Source: Cyclobacteriaceae bacterium (lineage in GTDB: Bacteria > Bacteroidota > Bacteroidia > Cytophagales > Cyclobacteriaceae). Taken from it: a DNA stretch of 22,724 nucleotides. Of this stretch, positions 1-7,921 are shown in pieces. Within the stretch, counting starts at the first letter, position 1, and every line of letters starts with the position of its first letter. The stretch spans positions 1-22,724 of the forward strand of contig JAOUKJ010000007.1 of NCBI GenBank assembly GCA_029882675.1, given 5' to 3'. Below the pieces are notes generated by a model, which saw only the letters and a program-made list of their open reading frames with translations, did no database searches and was not told the DNA's origin. A program made the translations under genes and the position numbers.

Positions 1-613
1 TATCATTGATTCAAAAGCCTACGATGAAGATCTTTTTGAAGTATTAAAAGCGCTGAGGAAATCAGTGGCGAAAAAACGCGATCTACCCCCTTATGTCATC
101 TTTCAAGACCCTTCACTCGAAGAAATGGCGACAACCTACCCCACCAACAAAGAAGAGCTCTCGCAGGTGAATGGTGTGGGTATGGGAAAGGTGAACAAAT
201 TTGGCGCTGAATTCATTAACGCCATAAAAAAATATGTGGATGAAAATGATATTACAACGGCTGCTGAAGTGGTGGTAAAATCGTCCGTCAATAAATCGAA
301 AATGAAAATTTATATTATTCAGCAGATAGACCGAAAGGTAGACCTGGAAGAGATTGCTGAAAATAAGAATATCAGTTTTGATGAATTACTTCTGGAAATT
401 GAGAATATTTGCTATTCGGGAACAAAGCTAAACCTTGATTACTATATTGACCAGATTCTCGATGAAGAAAAACAGGAAGACTTGTATGATTATTTCCTGA
501 ACTCGGAAACCGATAGCCTGGAAGATGCACTCGATAATCAGGACAATGAGGATTACAGCGAAGAGGAAATCAGGTTAATGAGAATTAAATTCTTGTCAGA
601 ATACGCAAATTAA
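1..613 (+). CDS. recQ: ATP-dependent DNA helicase RecQ, C-terminal part (5' truncated by window edge)
   Basis: The reading frame is open from base 2 and runs to a TAA at 611-613, giving 203 visible residues. The first 80 or so residues match the HRDC domain that follows the helicase and RQC modules in RecQ: helical, with ALRKSVAKKRDLPPYVIF, a Pro-Ser-Leu-Glu-Glu-Met turn and a KEELSQVNGVGMGKV segment that resembles the helix-hairpin-helix-like face of HRDC. The remaining 120 acidic residues resemble the helix-turn-helix tail often seen in Bacteroidota RecQ. RecQ unwinds DNA 3' to 5' in recombinational repair. The GTG at 65 lies inside the HRDC helix and is not a real start. The helicase domains lie upstream, outside the window. 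RecQ is inferred from HRDC alone; another HRDC protein such as RNase D is possible but less likely. Confidence 0.85.
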   Translation, partial: IIDSKAYDEDLFEVLKALRKSVAKKRDLPPYVIFQDPSLEEMATTYPTNKEELSQVNGVGMGKVNKFGAEFINAIKKYVDENDITTAAEVVVKSSVNKSKMKIYIIQQIDRKVDLEEIAENKNISFDELLLEIENICYSGTKLNLDYYIDQILDEEKQEDLYDYFLNSETDSLEDALDNQDNEDYSEEEIRLMRIKFLSEYAN

Positions 614-638
614 ATCTTTATTAATATTTTCCTTTTTC

Positions 639-646
639 TAACTTTG
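639..646 (+). promoter_or_regulatory. Putative Bacteroidota -7 promoter element for purD
   Basis: TAACTTTG matches the Bacteroidota primary-sigma -7 consensus TANNTTTG exactly. It lies in the 67-base gap between recQ and purD, 34 bases before the purD ATG. No TTG is found at the expected -33 spacing, so the call rests on one element and its position. Confidence 0.5.
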
Positions 647-680
647 ATGATTCAATTGTGGAAATGGTAAATTTTATTTA

Positions 681-1961
681 ATGAAAATATTAATACTGGG
701 TAGTGGTGGCCGGGAGCATACGCTGGCTTGGAAGATTGCCCAATCAGATCAGTGTGACAAATTATTTGTGGCCCCGGGAAATGCCGGGACTGCAAATATT
801 GCAGTCAATATAGATCTTGCGGTTACAGATTTCGATCAACTCGCAACGTTTATCGAAAAGGAATCTATTGATCTTGTCGTGGTTGGACCTGAAGACCCAC
901 TCGTTTTGGGTTTTAGGGATTATATTGAATCGACCGGGAAATTGTCTTCAGTCAAAATTGTGGGCCCCGGTAAGGAAGGGGCAAGGTTGGAAGGGAGTAA
1001 GGATTTCTCCAAGCAATTTATGCAAAAGTATAATATCCCGACGGCTGCTTTTGCCACGTTCACCCGGGAGGGTATCAATGATGCAGTGGAATACCTGAAT
1101 AAATTAACGCCACCCTTTGTTATAAAAGCGGATGGACTGGCTGCGGGTAAGGGTGTGTTAATTTGTGAGGATCTTGAAAGTGCGCAAAAAGGCATTAAAG
1201 AGATGCTCCTGGATGAGAAATTCGGGGAAGCAGGGAAGAAAGTACTGATTGAGCAATATTTACAAGGAATAGAACTCTCCGTGTTTGTACTTGCTGATGG
1301 AAAAGACTACCTGATCTTGCCGGAAGCCAAAGATTATAAACGCATTGGTGAAGGAGATACCGGATTAAATACCGGTGGTATGGGTGCCGTATCTCCTGTT
1401 CCATTTGCCGATCAAGAATTCATGAGAAAAGTCGAGGAAAAAGTGGTGAAGCCTACCATTGAAGGCCTCCGGACTGAAAACATTGATTATAAAGGGTTCA
1501 TTTTTATCGGGCTAATGAATATGCAGGGTGAGCCCTATGTAATAGAGTATAATGTGAGAATGGGCGATCCTGAAACACAGGCCGTCATCCCACGTGTAGA
1601 AAATGATCTGGTAGACCTCCTGTGGAAAGCTGCAGCAGGTAATCTGAAAGGTACGCAGCTGATCACCACACCTGAAACAGCGACCACCATAGTAATGGTG
1701 GCCGGTGGCTACCCCGGCCAATATGCCAAAGGCCAGGAAATATCCGGGCTGGATTCACAAACAGATTCTTTGGTTTTTCATGCTGGTACAAAAGAGCAGG
1801 AGGGTCAGGTTGTGACCAATGGAGGTCGTGTGCTTGGGATAACCTCTCTTGGAAAAAACATTGCTGAGGCGCTGAAAAAATCCTATATTACAGTGGATAA
1901 TATCAGTTGGCAGGATTGTAACTACAGAAAAGATATTGGCCAGGACTTATTAAACCTCTAA
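681..1961 (+). CDS. purD: Phosphoribosylamine--glycine ligase (GARS)
   Basis: This is the second enzyme of de novo purine synthesis: it joins glycine to phosphoribosylamine using ATP and gives glycinamide ribonucleotide. The 426-residue length is normal for bacterial PurD. The N-terminal domain opens with KILILGSGGREHTLAWKI, the family signature. The ATP-grasp domain shows IKADGLAAGKGVLI near residues 148-161, and the metal-binding segment EYNVRMGDPETQA lies near residue 290. The ATG at 681 places the GSGGREH motif at the expected N-terminus. No Shine-Dalgarno is visible, as is common in this phylum. The gene is followed after 10 bases by ricT, so purD, ricT and gldH probably share a transcript. 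It is encoded as a single enzyme, not fused to other pur domains. Confidence 0.97.
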   Translation: MKILILGSGGREHTLAWKIAQSDQCDKLFVAPGNAGTANIAVNIDLAVTDFDQLATFIEKESIDLVVVGPEDPLVLGFRDYIESTGKLSSVKIVGPGKEGARLEGSKDFSKQFMQKYNIPTAAFATFTREGINDAVEYLNKLTPPFVIKADGLAAGKGVLICEDLESAQKGIKEMLLDEKFGEAGKKVLIEQYLQGIELSVFVLADGKDYLILPEAKDYKRIGEGDTGLNTGGMGAVSPVPFADQEFMRKVEEKVVKPTIEGLRTENIDYKGFIFIGLMNMQGEPYVIEYNVRMGDPETQAVIPRVENDLVDLLWKAAAGNLKGTQLITTPETATTIVMVAGGYPGQYAKGQEISGLDSQTDSLVFHAGTKEQEGQVVTNGGRVLGITSLGKNIAEALKKSYITVDNISWQDCNYRKDIGQDLLNL

Positions 1962-1971
1962 CTTAGGCCCC

Positions 1972-3111
1972 ATGAATTGTGAAACATGCATAACCAGTAC
2001 AGGTAACGAAGGGTGTGGAGATAAAGGAGGGTGCGCAAGTGGTGGCTGTAACAAGTTGAATGTTTTTGACTGGTTGGCGAATATGCAACTACCCACTGAC
2101 CACCGGTTTGATGTGATCGAAGTGCGTTTTAAAAATGGCCGGAAAGAATTCTTCAGAAACAGCGAAAATCTTTTCCTGGAAACAGGAGATCCTGTCATCG
2201 TAGATGTGCCGAATGGACACCACCTGGGTTTTGTCTCATTGCAAGGCGAATTAGTTCGGTTGCAAATGAGAAAAAAAAGCATTGAAAATAACGACAAGGT
2301 CAGGAAATTATACCGAAAGGCACACAGAAAAGACATTGAGAAATTTAATGAGGTCAAAACGAAGGAACAGGCTACCCTTTTTCGTACCCGAAAGATCATA
2401 GATGAGCTCAACCTGGCCATGAAACTCACTGACGTGGAGTATCAGGCTGATAATTCCAAGGCTACCTTTTTTTATTCAGCAGATGAACGCGTGGATTTCA
2501 GGGAGTTGATCAAAAGGCTGGCAGGTGAATTTAAAACGCGTATTGAAATGCGTCAGATAAGCCTCCGGCAAGAAGCGGGTTACCTGGGTGGAATAGGCTC
2601 CTGCGGGAGGGAGCTTTGCTGCTCTACCTGGCTTTCCTCTTTTGCCAGTGTTTCTACCGGGGCTGCCCGTTATCAGAACCTGAGTCTGAACCCATCAAAA
2701 CTTTCCGGACAGTGTGGTCGGCTTAAATGCTGCCTCAATTATGAACTGGATACCTATAAAAATGCGCTGAAAGATATCCCTACCGTACAAAAACCTTTAC
2801 TCACTGAAAAGGGGGAAGCAACGCTGCAAAAAACAGACATTTTCAGAAAAATTATGTGGTTTAGTTATGAAAATGACAATAACTGGCACGCTGTTGATGT
2901 TGATCGTGTCGTGGAAATATTAGCCCTTAATGAAGAAAGTAAAAAGCCTGCCAGCTTACTGGAAGACGTAGAAGCATTAAACCTGGATACCGGAAGACTC
3001 AACAATGACCTTGAAATGATGGACAGGAAATACAAGAAAAACAAAAAACCAAAAAGGAATAAAAAAAGAGGTAATCCAAAACGGAAAAACAGACCCTCAG
3101 ATAAAAAATAA
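1972..3111 (+). CDS. ricT: PSP1-domain protein, RicT/YaaT-like
   Basis: The 379-residue protein belongs to the PSP1/RicT family. In Bacillus subtilis RicT works with RicA and RicF as an Fe-S-containing complex that influences RNase Y and RNA maturation. The sequence shows an N-terminal Cys-rich segment (Cys 3, 6, 15, 21 and 26), a central PSP1 region, and the family's cysteine motifs CGRELCC at 211-217 and CGRLKCC at 248-254. The last 30 residues form a Lys/Arg-rich tail that suggests contact with RNA or another polyanion; this is inference. The gene sits 10 bases after purD, and its TAA shares a base with the gldH ATG (TAATG), so translation is probably coupled. RicA and RicF partners are not in the window. 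Family assignment is firm; function in Bacteroidota is not. Confidence 0.9.
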   Translation: MNCETCITSTGNEGCGDKGGCASGGCNKLNVFDWLANMQLPTDHRFDVIEVRFKNGRKEFFRNSENLFLETGDPVIVDVPNGHHLGFVSLQGELVRLQMRKKSIENNDKVRKLYRKAHRKDIEKFNEVKTKEQATLFRTRKIIDELNLAMKLTDVEYQADNSKATFFYSADERVDFRELIKRLAGEFKTRIEMRQISLRQEAGYLGGIGSCGRELCCSTWLSSFASVSTGAARYQNLSLNPSKLSGQCGRLKCCLNYELDTYKNALKDIPTVQKPLLTEKGEATLQKTDIFRKIMWFSYENDNNWHAVDVDRVVEILALNEESKKPASLLEDVEALNLDTGRLNNDLEMMDRKYKKNKKPKRNKKRGNPKRKNRPSDKK

Positions 3112-3584
3112 TGAGAAAATATATTTTTATTTTTTCCCTGGCTTTCATGATAGGCTGCGATCCCCACAGAATCTATGAAGAAAATATTGACTTTCCGGAC
3201 AGGGTGTGGCATATAGATAGTATTCCCGAATTTGAATTTAGAATAGATGAGAGCACAATCAATTATGATCTCATTTTTAACATCCGCAATGCGATAGACT
3301 ACCCCAATCACAATATTTATTTTACCTATTTCCTCTCCTCGGAAGATGAAGGAATGCTTAAGTCTGAACTCGTAAATTTTGATTTATTCAACCGCAAAAC
3401 AGGGAAACCAAAAGGGAGTGGGTTGGGTGATATTTTTGACCATCAAATTATTTTGATAGAGAATTATAAGTTTGATAAACCCGGTCTCTATAAACTCGGT
3501 TATAAACAGTATATGCGTACAGATACATTGCAAGGTATTTTGTCTGTAGGCATGCGCCTGGTTAAATCAACTGAAGACCAATAG
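3111..3584 (+). CDS. gldH: Gliding-motility lipoprotein GldH
   Basis: The 157-residue protein begins with a lipoprotein signal peptide: a short basic start, a hydrophobic core and a lipobox ending at Cys16 (FMIGC). It is therefore expected to be lipidated and membrane-anchored. The rest is a beta-rich domain with IRNAIDYPNHNIYF near the middle and GLYKLGYKQYMRTD near the end. These features and its place after a ricT gene match GldH, a lipoprotein required for Bacteroidota gliding and linked to the type IX secretion machinery. The start overlaps the ricT stop by one base. GldH sequences are divergent, so this is a family-level call based on pattern and context. The presence of gldH alone does not show that the organism glides. 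Confidence 0.85.
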   Translation: MRKYIFIFSLAFMIGCDPHRIYEENIDFPDRVWHIDSIPEFEFRIDESTINYDLIFNIRNAIDYPNHNIYFTYFLSSEDEGMLKSELVNFDLFNRKTGKPKGSGLGDIFDHQIILIENYKFDKPGLYKLGYKQYMRTDTLQGILSVGMRLVKSTEDQ

Positions 3585-3617
3585 TTCGTTGTTTTAATAT
3601 GGACATAACTATTTAAT

Positions 3618-4964
3618 ATGCGTATTATAATTGCCGGCGCCGGAGATGTTGGGTATCATCTTGCCAAACTTCTGGCTTACGAAGACCAGGAAATTGTACT
3701 TATTGACCTGGATCAGGAAAAACTGAATATTGCAGCAAACCACCTCGATGTGTTTACGATCAGGGGGAGTTCTACCAGCTATCGTGTACTGGAAGAAGCG
3801 GATATCGCCAATGCCGACATGCTAATTTCTGTCACTTCTTCAGAAGAGGCCAATCTCACTACGGCGATTATCGGCAAACATCTCGGGGCAAAGCAGACTA
3901 TTGCACGTATACAAAATGTCGAATACCTGTACGATAAGGAAAAGTTAGATCTTAAAAATCTGGGAATAGATGAATTAATTTCACCGGAATCGCTGGCTGC
4001 CCGGGAAATAAAACGCCTTCTGAAAGATGTCGCCCTCACAGATACCTTTGAATTTGATAATGGCGAACTAACACTTGTAGGGGTTCATATTGGAGAGGAA
4101 AGTCCCTTTGTATCGAAAACTATGGAGGAGGTTAGCAAACAGTATTTCGACATGCACTTCCTCACAGTAGCTATTCTGAGGAATAATGAAACGATCATCC
4201 CGCATGGTAAACATAAATTTCAGGTAGGAGACCACGCCTATTTTATTTCATTAAAACAGGGCGTAGACCAAATTCTTAGGTTGTCGGGCAGAAAAGAAAA
4301 GAAATTGCCCATCAAAAACGTGATGGTGCTTGGCGGCAGCAAAGCCGGAATTCACGCAGCCAGAAGGTTATCCGGAAAATACGCGGTTAAATTATTGGAA
4401 CAAAATAAGGAAAAATGCCTGGAACTGGCCGATGAACTAAAGGATGTGATGGTCATCAATGGCGATGCACGGGATGTCGACCTGCTGGATGAAGAAGGCA
4501 TTGACAATATGGATGCCTTTATTGCTGTCACCGGTAATAGCGAAACCAATATTATTTCCTGCCTGGTGGCCAAAAACCGCAATGTTCGCAAGACCATCGC
4601 ACTGGTCGAAAATATAGATTATATCCACCTTTCTCAAAATATTGGGGTGGACACCATGATCAATAAAAAGCTTATAGCCGCTAATTTTATCTTTCGATAT
4701 ATCCGGGAAGGTGAAATTGTTTCGCTCACAAGTATCCACGGAGTGGATGCTGAAATCCTTGAATTTATTGTGCAGGCAGGTTCTAAAATTACCCGCTATG
4801 AGATTAAAGACCTGAAATTTCCCAGCAACGCAATTATTGGCGGAGTAGTCAGAAACAATGTAGGTATTATTGCCACCGGAAGTTTTCAGTTCAGGCCAAT
4901 GGACAGGGCGGTGGTTTTATGCCGGCCGGAATGTATTCATGCAGTAGAAGAGTATTTTAAGTAA
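3618..4964 (+). CDS. trkA: Trk system potassium uptake protein TrkA
   Basis: This is the cytoplasmic NAD(H)-binding regulatory subunit of the Trk potassium channel. The 448 residues carry the usual duplicated architecture: RCK_N, RCK_C, RCK_N, RCK_C. The first Rossmann half opens with IIIAGAGDVGYHLAKLL and ends its second strand in an acidic LIDLD, which is typical of NAD binding. The second half starts near residue 235 with VMVLGGSKAGIHAARRL, a less canonical glycine pattern that is common in TrkA second domains. The gene starts 33 bases after gldH and stops 6 bases before trkH, so trkA and trkH form an operon. No TANNTTTG motif was found immediately upstream, so it may be read through from the purD-ricT-gldH transcript. 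Confidence 0.96.
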   Translation: MRIIIAGAGDVGYHLAKLLAYEDQEIVLIDLDQEKLNIAANHLDVFTIRGSSTSYRVLEEADIANADMLISVTSSEEANLTTAIIGKHLGAKQTIARIQNVEYLYDKEKLDLKNLGIDELISPESLAAREIKRLLKDVALTDTFEFDNGELTLVGVHIGEESPFVSKTMEEVSKQYFDMHFLTVAILRNNETIIPHGKHKFQVGDHAYFISLKQGVDQILRLSGRKEKKLPIKNVMVLGGSKAGIHAARRLSGKYAVKLLEQNKEKCLELADELKDVMVINGDARDVDLLDEEGIDNMDAFIAVTGNSETNIISCLVAKNRNVRKTIALVENIDYIHLSQNIGVDTMINKKLIAANFIFRYIREGEIVSLTSIHGVDAEILEFIVQAGSKITRYEIKDLKFPSNAIIGGVVRNNVGIIATGSFQFRPMDRAVVLCRPECIHAVEEYFK

Positions 4965-4970
4965 GTTTCT

Positions 4971-6425
4971 ATGAGCTTTAACTTCAGGACAATCATCCAC
5001 ATACTCGGCATGCTATTGTTTTTCAATGGGCTCTTCATGTTTATGTGTCTGCCCTGGGCATTTATCTATCACGAGCCCTGGGCCTATCTGGTGCTGTCAG
5101 GAAGTATTACAGTAGCTATGGGGTTTATTCTTTTCCAATTTGGAAAGAAAACCCAAAATAAAGAACTAAAAAAAAAGGACGGTTACCTGATTGTAACTTT
5201 AGGCTGGCTCACCATGTCACTTTTTGGAACCATACCCTATCTGCTAAGTGGGGGTATTCCTGATTTCACCAATGCCTTTTTTGAAACGATATCCGGTTTT
5301 ACCACGACTGGCGCAAGTATTCTTAACGATATAGAAAGTCTTCCAAAAGCACTGCTGTTCTGGAGGAGCCTCACACAATGGATAGGTGGTATGGGTATTA
5401 TCGTACTGGCCGTAGCTATACTCCCTTTGCTGGGTATTGGGGGCATGCAGTTGTTCGTGGCCGAAGCCCCGGGAATCACACCGGATAAACTCAAACCTCG
5501 TATAAAAGATACAGCCAAAAGACTGTGGTTACTCTACCTGTTCCTTACCCTTTCCGAATGTTTGCTGTTATGGTTTGGCGGGATGAGTTTTTTCGATGCC
5601 ATTAACCACGCATTAACAACAATGGCTACAGGTGGATTTTCTACTAAACAGGACAGTATAGCTCACTGGAATTCCCCCTTTATTCATTATGTTATTGTTG
5701 TATTTATGTTCCTGGCCGGCACCAATTTTACAATCACCTATTTTGCCCTTAAAGGAAAGTTAAAAAAAGTAATCGGTAATGAAGAATTTCGAAACTATTT
5801 AAAACTCACTTTAATCGCTACCTTGTTTGGTGCAGTTTACATTTTTTTCTCGACCTGGGATCACCCGGAAAAATCATTCCGGGAGTCGTTGTTTCAGGTC
5901 GTTTCAATAATCACCACCACCGGCTATATCACCGCAGACTACACGGCATGGACTCCGGTACTCACAACCCTGTTTTTTCTGCTGATGTTTTTGGGAGGTT
6001 CCGCAGGGTCTACTGCAGGTGGTATAAAAATAGTAAGACATACCTTATTGTATAAAAATAGCCTGCTCGAGATCAAAAGACAACTCCATCCCTCAGCTGT
6101 GCTGCCCGTCCGGCTAAACCATAAGGCAATAAATCCGGCCATTATGCATAATGTACTCGCATTTATTATGCTATACCTCTCCGTGTTTTGTATTGGCCTC
6201 ATACTGATGTCAATGACAGGAGTGTCTTTCGATACTGCCATCGGGGCCGTAGCCACCTCATTAGGTAATATCGGCCCGGGACTGGGATCTGTAGGCCCGG
6301 TTGATAATTTTTCCCACATTTCCCCTTTCGGAAAATGGCTTTTGTCCTTTTTAATGCTACTGGGCAGACTCGAACTTTTTACTGTACTCATGTTGTTTTA
6401 CCCGGGCTATTGGAGAAAAGTCTAA
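4971..6425 (+). CDS. trkH: Trk system potassium uptake protein TrkH (membrane channel subunit)
   Basis: This is the inner-membrane potassium-translocating subunit that pairs with TrkA. The 484-residue protein is strongly hydrophobic, and the four selectivity-filter loops of the Trk/Ktr/HKT superfamily can be seen in order: SGFTTTGAS, MATGGFSTK, ITTTGYIT and ATSLGNIGPG. The conserved C-terminal GRLELFTVLMLFYPGYWRK also matches TrkH. The length is normal. The start lies 6 bases after the trkA stop. The stop codon overlaps the stop of the convergent nucleotidyltransferase gene by 4 bases, leaving no room for a terminator between them. Confidence 0.97.
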   Translation: MSFNFRTIIHILGMLLFFNGLFMFMCLPWAFIYHEPWAYLVLSGSITVAMGFILFQFGKKTQNKELKKKDGYLIVTLGWLTMSLFGTIPYLLSGGIPDFTNAFFETISGFTTTGASILNDIESLPKALLFWRSLTQWIGGMGIIVLAVAILPLLGIGGMQLFVAEAPGITPDKLKPRIKDTAKRLWLLYLFLTLSECLLLWFGGMSFFDAINHALTTMATGGFSTKQDSIAHWNSPFIHYVIVVFMFLAGTNFTITYFALKGKLKKVIGNEEFRNYLKLTLIATLFGAVYIFFSTWDHPEKSFRESLFQVVSIITTTGYITADYTAWTPVLTTLFFLLMFLGGSAGSTAGGIKIVRHTLLYKNSLLEIKRQLHPSAVLPVRLNHKAINPAIMHNVLAFIMLYLSVFCIGLILMSMTGVSFDTAIGAVATSLGNIGPGLGSVGPVDNFSHISPFGKWLLSFLMLLGRLELFTVLMLFYPGYWRKV

Positions 6426-6976
6426 AACACAACCTTTAGTTTGGGATATTGCTTAATCCACCCCTTTTCAACAAGACGTTTTTCCATCACCGGCCTCATC
6501 GCCGCAGATGTTGGCCGCAGTATTAACCCGAGGAGGTCGCTCAAACCATAAGGTGCAATAATCTCCGGTTTTTCATGCCGATTAAGCCTTACGGCCACTG
6601 CTGTTGCCGTTTCAACCCAATGACTTAACGCTTCACTACAATCTTTATAAGGTTTGTGTTGAAACCTTTTTGCCATTAACAACTGATCTTTTACCGACCA
6701 TTTTACCTCAGGGCGTTTAATTGTAAGAACCTTTTCACAGGCTTTCTCTTTTTCTTCCGTAAATCCGTCTTCAATCAGTATGACATCAATATCATTTAAA
6801 GGATTTTTTTGTTCATAACCATGCAAATGATCCCATAAGCTGTTGCGAATAATACCTGCCCCTAGCCAACAATTTTTGTAGCCAAGGGAATGTACCACCC
6901 GGAGTTTGTCCATCACCCATTCATCGGCGGCGATAACCGAAAGGACTACAGTGGCTTCATCTTTTTTAAGTTGCAT
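6422..6976 (-). CDS. COG3575-type nucleotidyltransferase family protein (PF06042-like)
   Basis: The protein of about 184 residues carries a nucleotidyltransferase-like fold signature: GAGIIRNSLWDHLHGY followed by NDIDVILIEDG. The Asp-Ile-Asp pair in the second motif resembles the metal-binding acidic residues of the polymerase-beta-type superfamily. A second conserved block, ETATAVAVRLN, and the IIAPYGLSDLLGLILRPT segment match the uncharacterised COG3575 family. The substrate is unknown. I prefer the ATG at 6976; the frame also offers a GTG at 6982 that adds two residues. The gene is convergent with trkH and divergent from the NRDE gene, with only 37 bases between the two starts. It is probably transcribed alone. 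Confidence 0.88.
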   Translation of the reverse strand: MQLKKDEATVVLSVIAADEWVMDKLRVVHSLGYKNCWLGAGIIRNSLWDHLHGYEQKNPLNDIDVILIEDGFTEEKEKACEKVLTIKRPEVKWSVKDQLLMAKRFQHKPYKDCSEALSHWVETATAVAVRLNRHEKPEIIAPYGLSDLLGLILRPTSAAMRPVMEKRLVEKGWIKQYPKLKVVF

Positions 6977-7000
6977 AGTCACTAAGTTAAATCATTAATA

Positions 7001-7008
7001 TATTTTTG
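7001..7008 (+). promoter_or_regulatory. Putative -7 promoter element for the NRDE-family gene
   Basis: TATTTTTG matches TANNTTTG exactly and ends 5 bases before the ATG at 7014. Transcription would start at or next to the start codon, so the mRNA may be leaderless. No TTG was found at the expected -33 spacing. Confidence 0.45.
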
Positions 7009-7013
7009 CTACC

Positions 7014-7784
7014 ATGTGTTTAATATTATTCGCCCTTCATTCACATCCAAAATACAAACTTGTATTGGCCTCCAATCGCGACGAGTTTTACAACCGCCCA
7101 ACCCAAACAGCACAACCATGGGCCGATATTCCCCACATTATAGCTGGACGTGATTTAAAAGCCATGGGTACATGGATGGGCATTACAACCACAGGCCGAA
7201 TAGCTATGCTCACGAACTATCGCGATCCGGCCCGGGAAAAGAAGAATGCCCCAACACGTGGAAAACTGGTTTCAGACTTTCTCAGATCAAATTTATCCGC
7301 AAAAGATTACCTCCATCAAACCGCCCCATCCGGTGACCATTATAACGGATTCAACCTGATTGTCGGAGATAGCGACCACATGTATTACTGGTCGAATTAT
7401 GGCAAAAACATTGAACTGCTTGACGCTGGTTTATTTGGCCTTAGCAACCACCTCCTAAACACCCCCTGGCCAAAAGTAACAAAGGGAAAGGAAAAATTAA
7501 AAAACTGGATTGAAGCTGAAAATCCTGACATCGAATCCATATTCTCCGAATTATATGACGATTTGAATGCCCCTGATCATCTGCTGCCAGACACCGGAAT
7601 AGGTGAAGAGCATGAACGACTCTTATCTCCCATGTTCATTAAAAGCGGTACTTATGGCTCCCGGTGTTCTTCCATTATTCTTATCGATCATGATGACAAC
7701 GCCATTTTTCTGGAACGAAGCTATGAAGTTCCCACATTTATACACCATACTGTAAAATGGCAATTCAAAATAGAAAAACAATAA
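7014..7784 (+). CDS. NRDE / TANGO2 family protein
   Basis: The 256-residue protein begins MCLILFALHSHPKYKLVLAS, followed directly by NRDEFYNRPT, the family's name-giving Asn-Arg-Asp-Glu motif. Further TANGO2-family features are GRDLKAMGTWMG, TNYRDP, and the NGFNLIVGD block. Cys2 sits where an N-terminal nucleophile would be, and the fold is thought to resemble Ntn hydrolases; catalytic activity is unproven. The human homologue TANGO2 is linked to metabolic crises and has been connected to heme or lipid handling, but the bacterial role is unclear. The start is fixed by the conserved Met-Cys. It is the plus-strand half of a divergent pair with the nucleotidyltransferase gene. Confidence 0.92.
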   Translation: MCLILFALHSHPKYKLVLASNRDEFYNRPTQTAQPWADIPHIIAGRDLKAMGTWMGITTTGRIAMLTNYRDPAREKKNAPTRGKLVSDFLRSNLSAKDYLHQTAPSGDHYNGFNLIVGDSDHMYYWSNYGKNIELLDAGLFGLSNHLLNTPWPKVTKGKEKLKNWIEAENPDIESIFSELYDDLNAPDHLLPDTGIGEEHERLLSPMFIKSGTYGSRCSSIILIDHDDNAIFLERSYEVPTFIHHTVKWQFKIEKQ

Positions 7785-7789
7785 AATCC

Positions 7790-7820
7790 TTGCACAGGGA
7801 TTATTTTGTTTCGATATTTG
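7790..7820 (+). promoter_or_regulatory. Putative tetR promoter (-33 TTG, -7 GATATTTG)
   Basis: A TTG at 7790-7792 is followed after 20 bases by GATATTTG at 7813-7820, one mismatch from TANNTTTG. The AGACCG palindrome begins at the very next base, so a bound repressor would cover the transcription start. The leader to the tetR ATG would be about 95 bases. Confidence 0.5.
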
Positions 7821-7834
7821 AGACCGATCGGTCT
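7821..7834. promoter_or_regulatory. Palindromic TetR operator upstream of tetR
   Basis: AGACCGATCGGTCT is a perfect 14-base palindrome. The same arms, AGACCG and CGGTCT with a 2-base centre, recur at 8535-8552 in front of the hydrolase gene. It adjoins the predicted -7 element of tetR, which suggests autorepression. The arm pattern resembles AGACC-N4-GGTCT boxes known for NemR-type TetR proteins; that parallel is from memory of the family. Confidence 0.8.
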
Positions 7835-7844
7835 TTTTAATTCC

Positions 7845-7861
7845 CCGACCTTCTTGGTCGG
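7845..7861. repeat. Inverted repeat in the tetR leader (GACC-N5-GGTC core)
   Basis: CCGACC and GGTCGG flank a 5-base TTCTT centre. The inner GACC/GGTC letters are those of the operator, but the spacing is one base longer. It could be a weaker second operator or a short hairpin in the tetR mRNA leader. It is followed by a run of A, not T, so it is not a terminator on the plus strand. Confidence 0.45.
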
Positions 7862-7921
7862 AAAAAACAAAAATTTCTATTTGAAACTTCTGGGCTCAGC
7901 CCCGAAGCAGTTCATTACGAT

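Noticed and set aside
65..67. GTG start of a separate small gene at the left edge
   Set aside because: The frame is open to the window edge and the upstream residues continue the HRDC domain, so it is the end of a longer recQ gene.
1950..2429. Minus-strand frame of 159 codons opposite ricT
   Set aside because: It lies wholly antisense to the start of a well-supported gene, has no promoter or family motif, and its composition is that of a complement of a Lys-rich coding strand.
2865..3311. Minus-strand frame of 148 codons spanning the ricT-gldH junction
   Set aside because: Antisense to two supported genes; its hydrophobic Phe/Leu-rich part is the complement of the Lys-rich ricT tail.
5939..6391. 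Minus-strand frame of 150 codons opposite trkH
   Set aside because: Antisense to the conserved trkH filter loops, with no recognisable domain.
7845..7866. Terminator upstream of tetR
   Set aside because: The stem is followed by A, not T, on the plus strand, and on the minus strand no gene upstream would need it.
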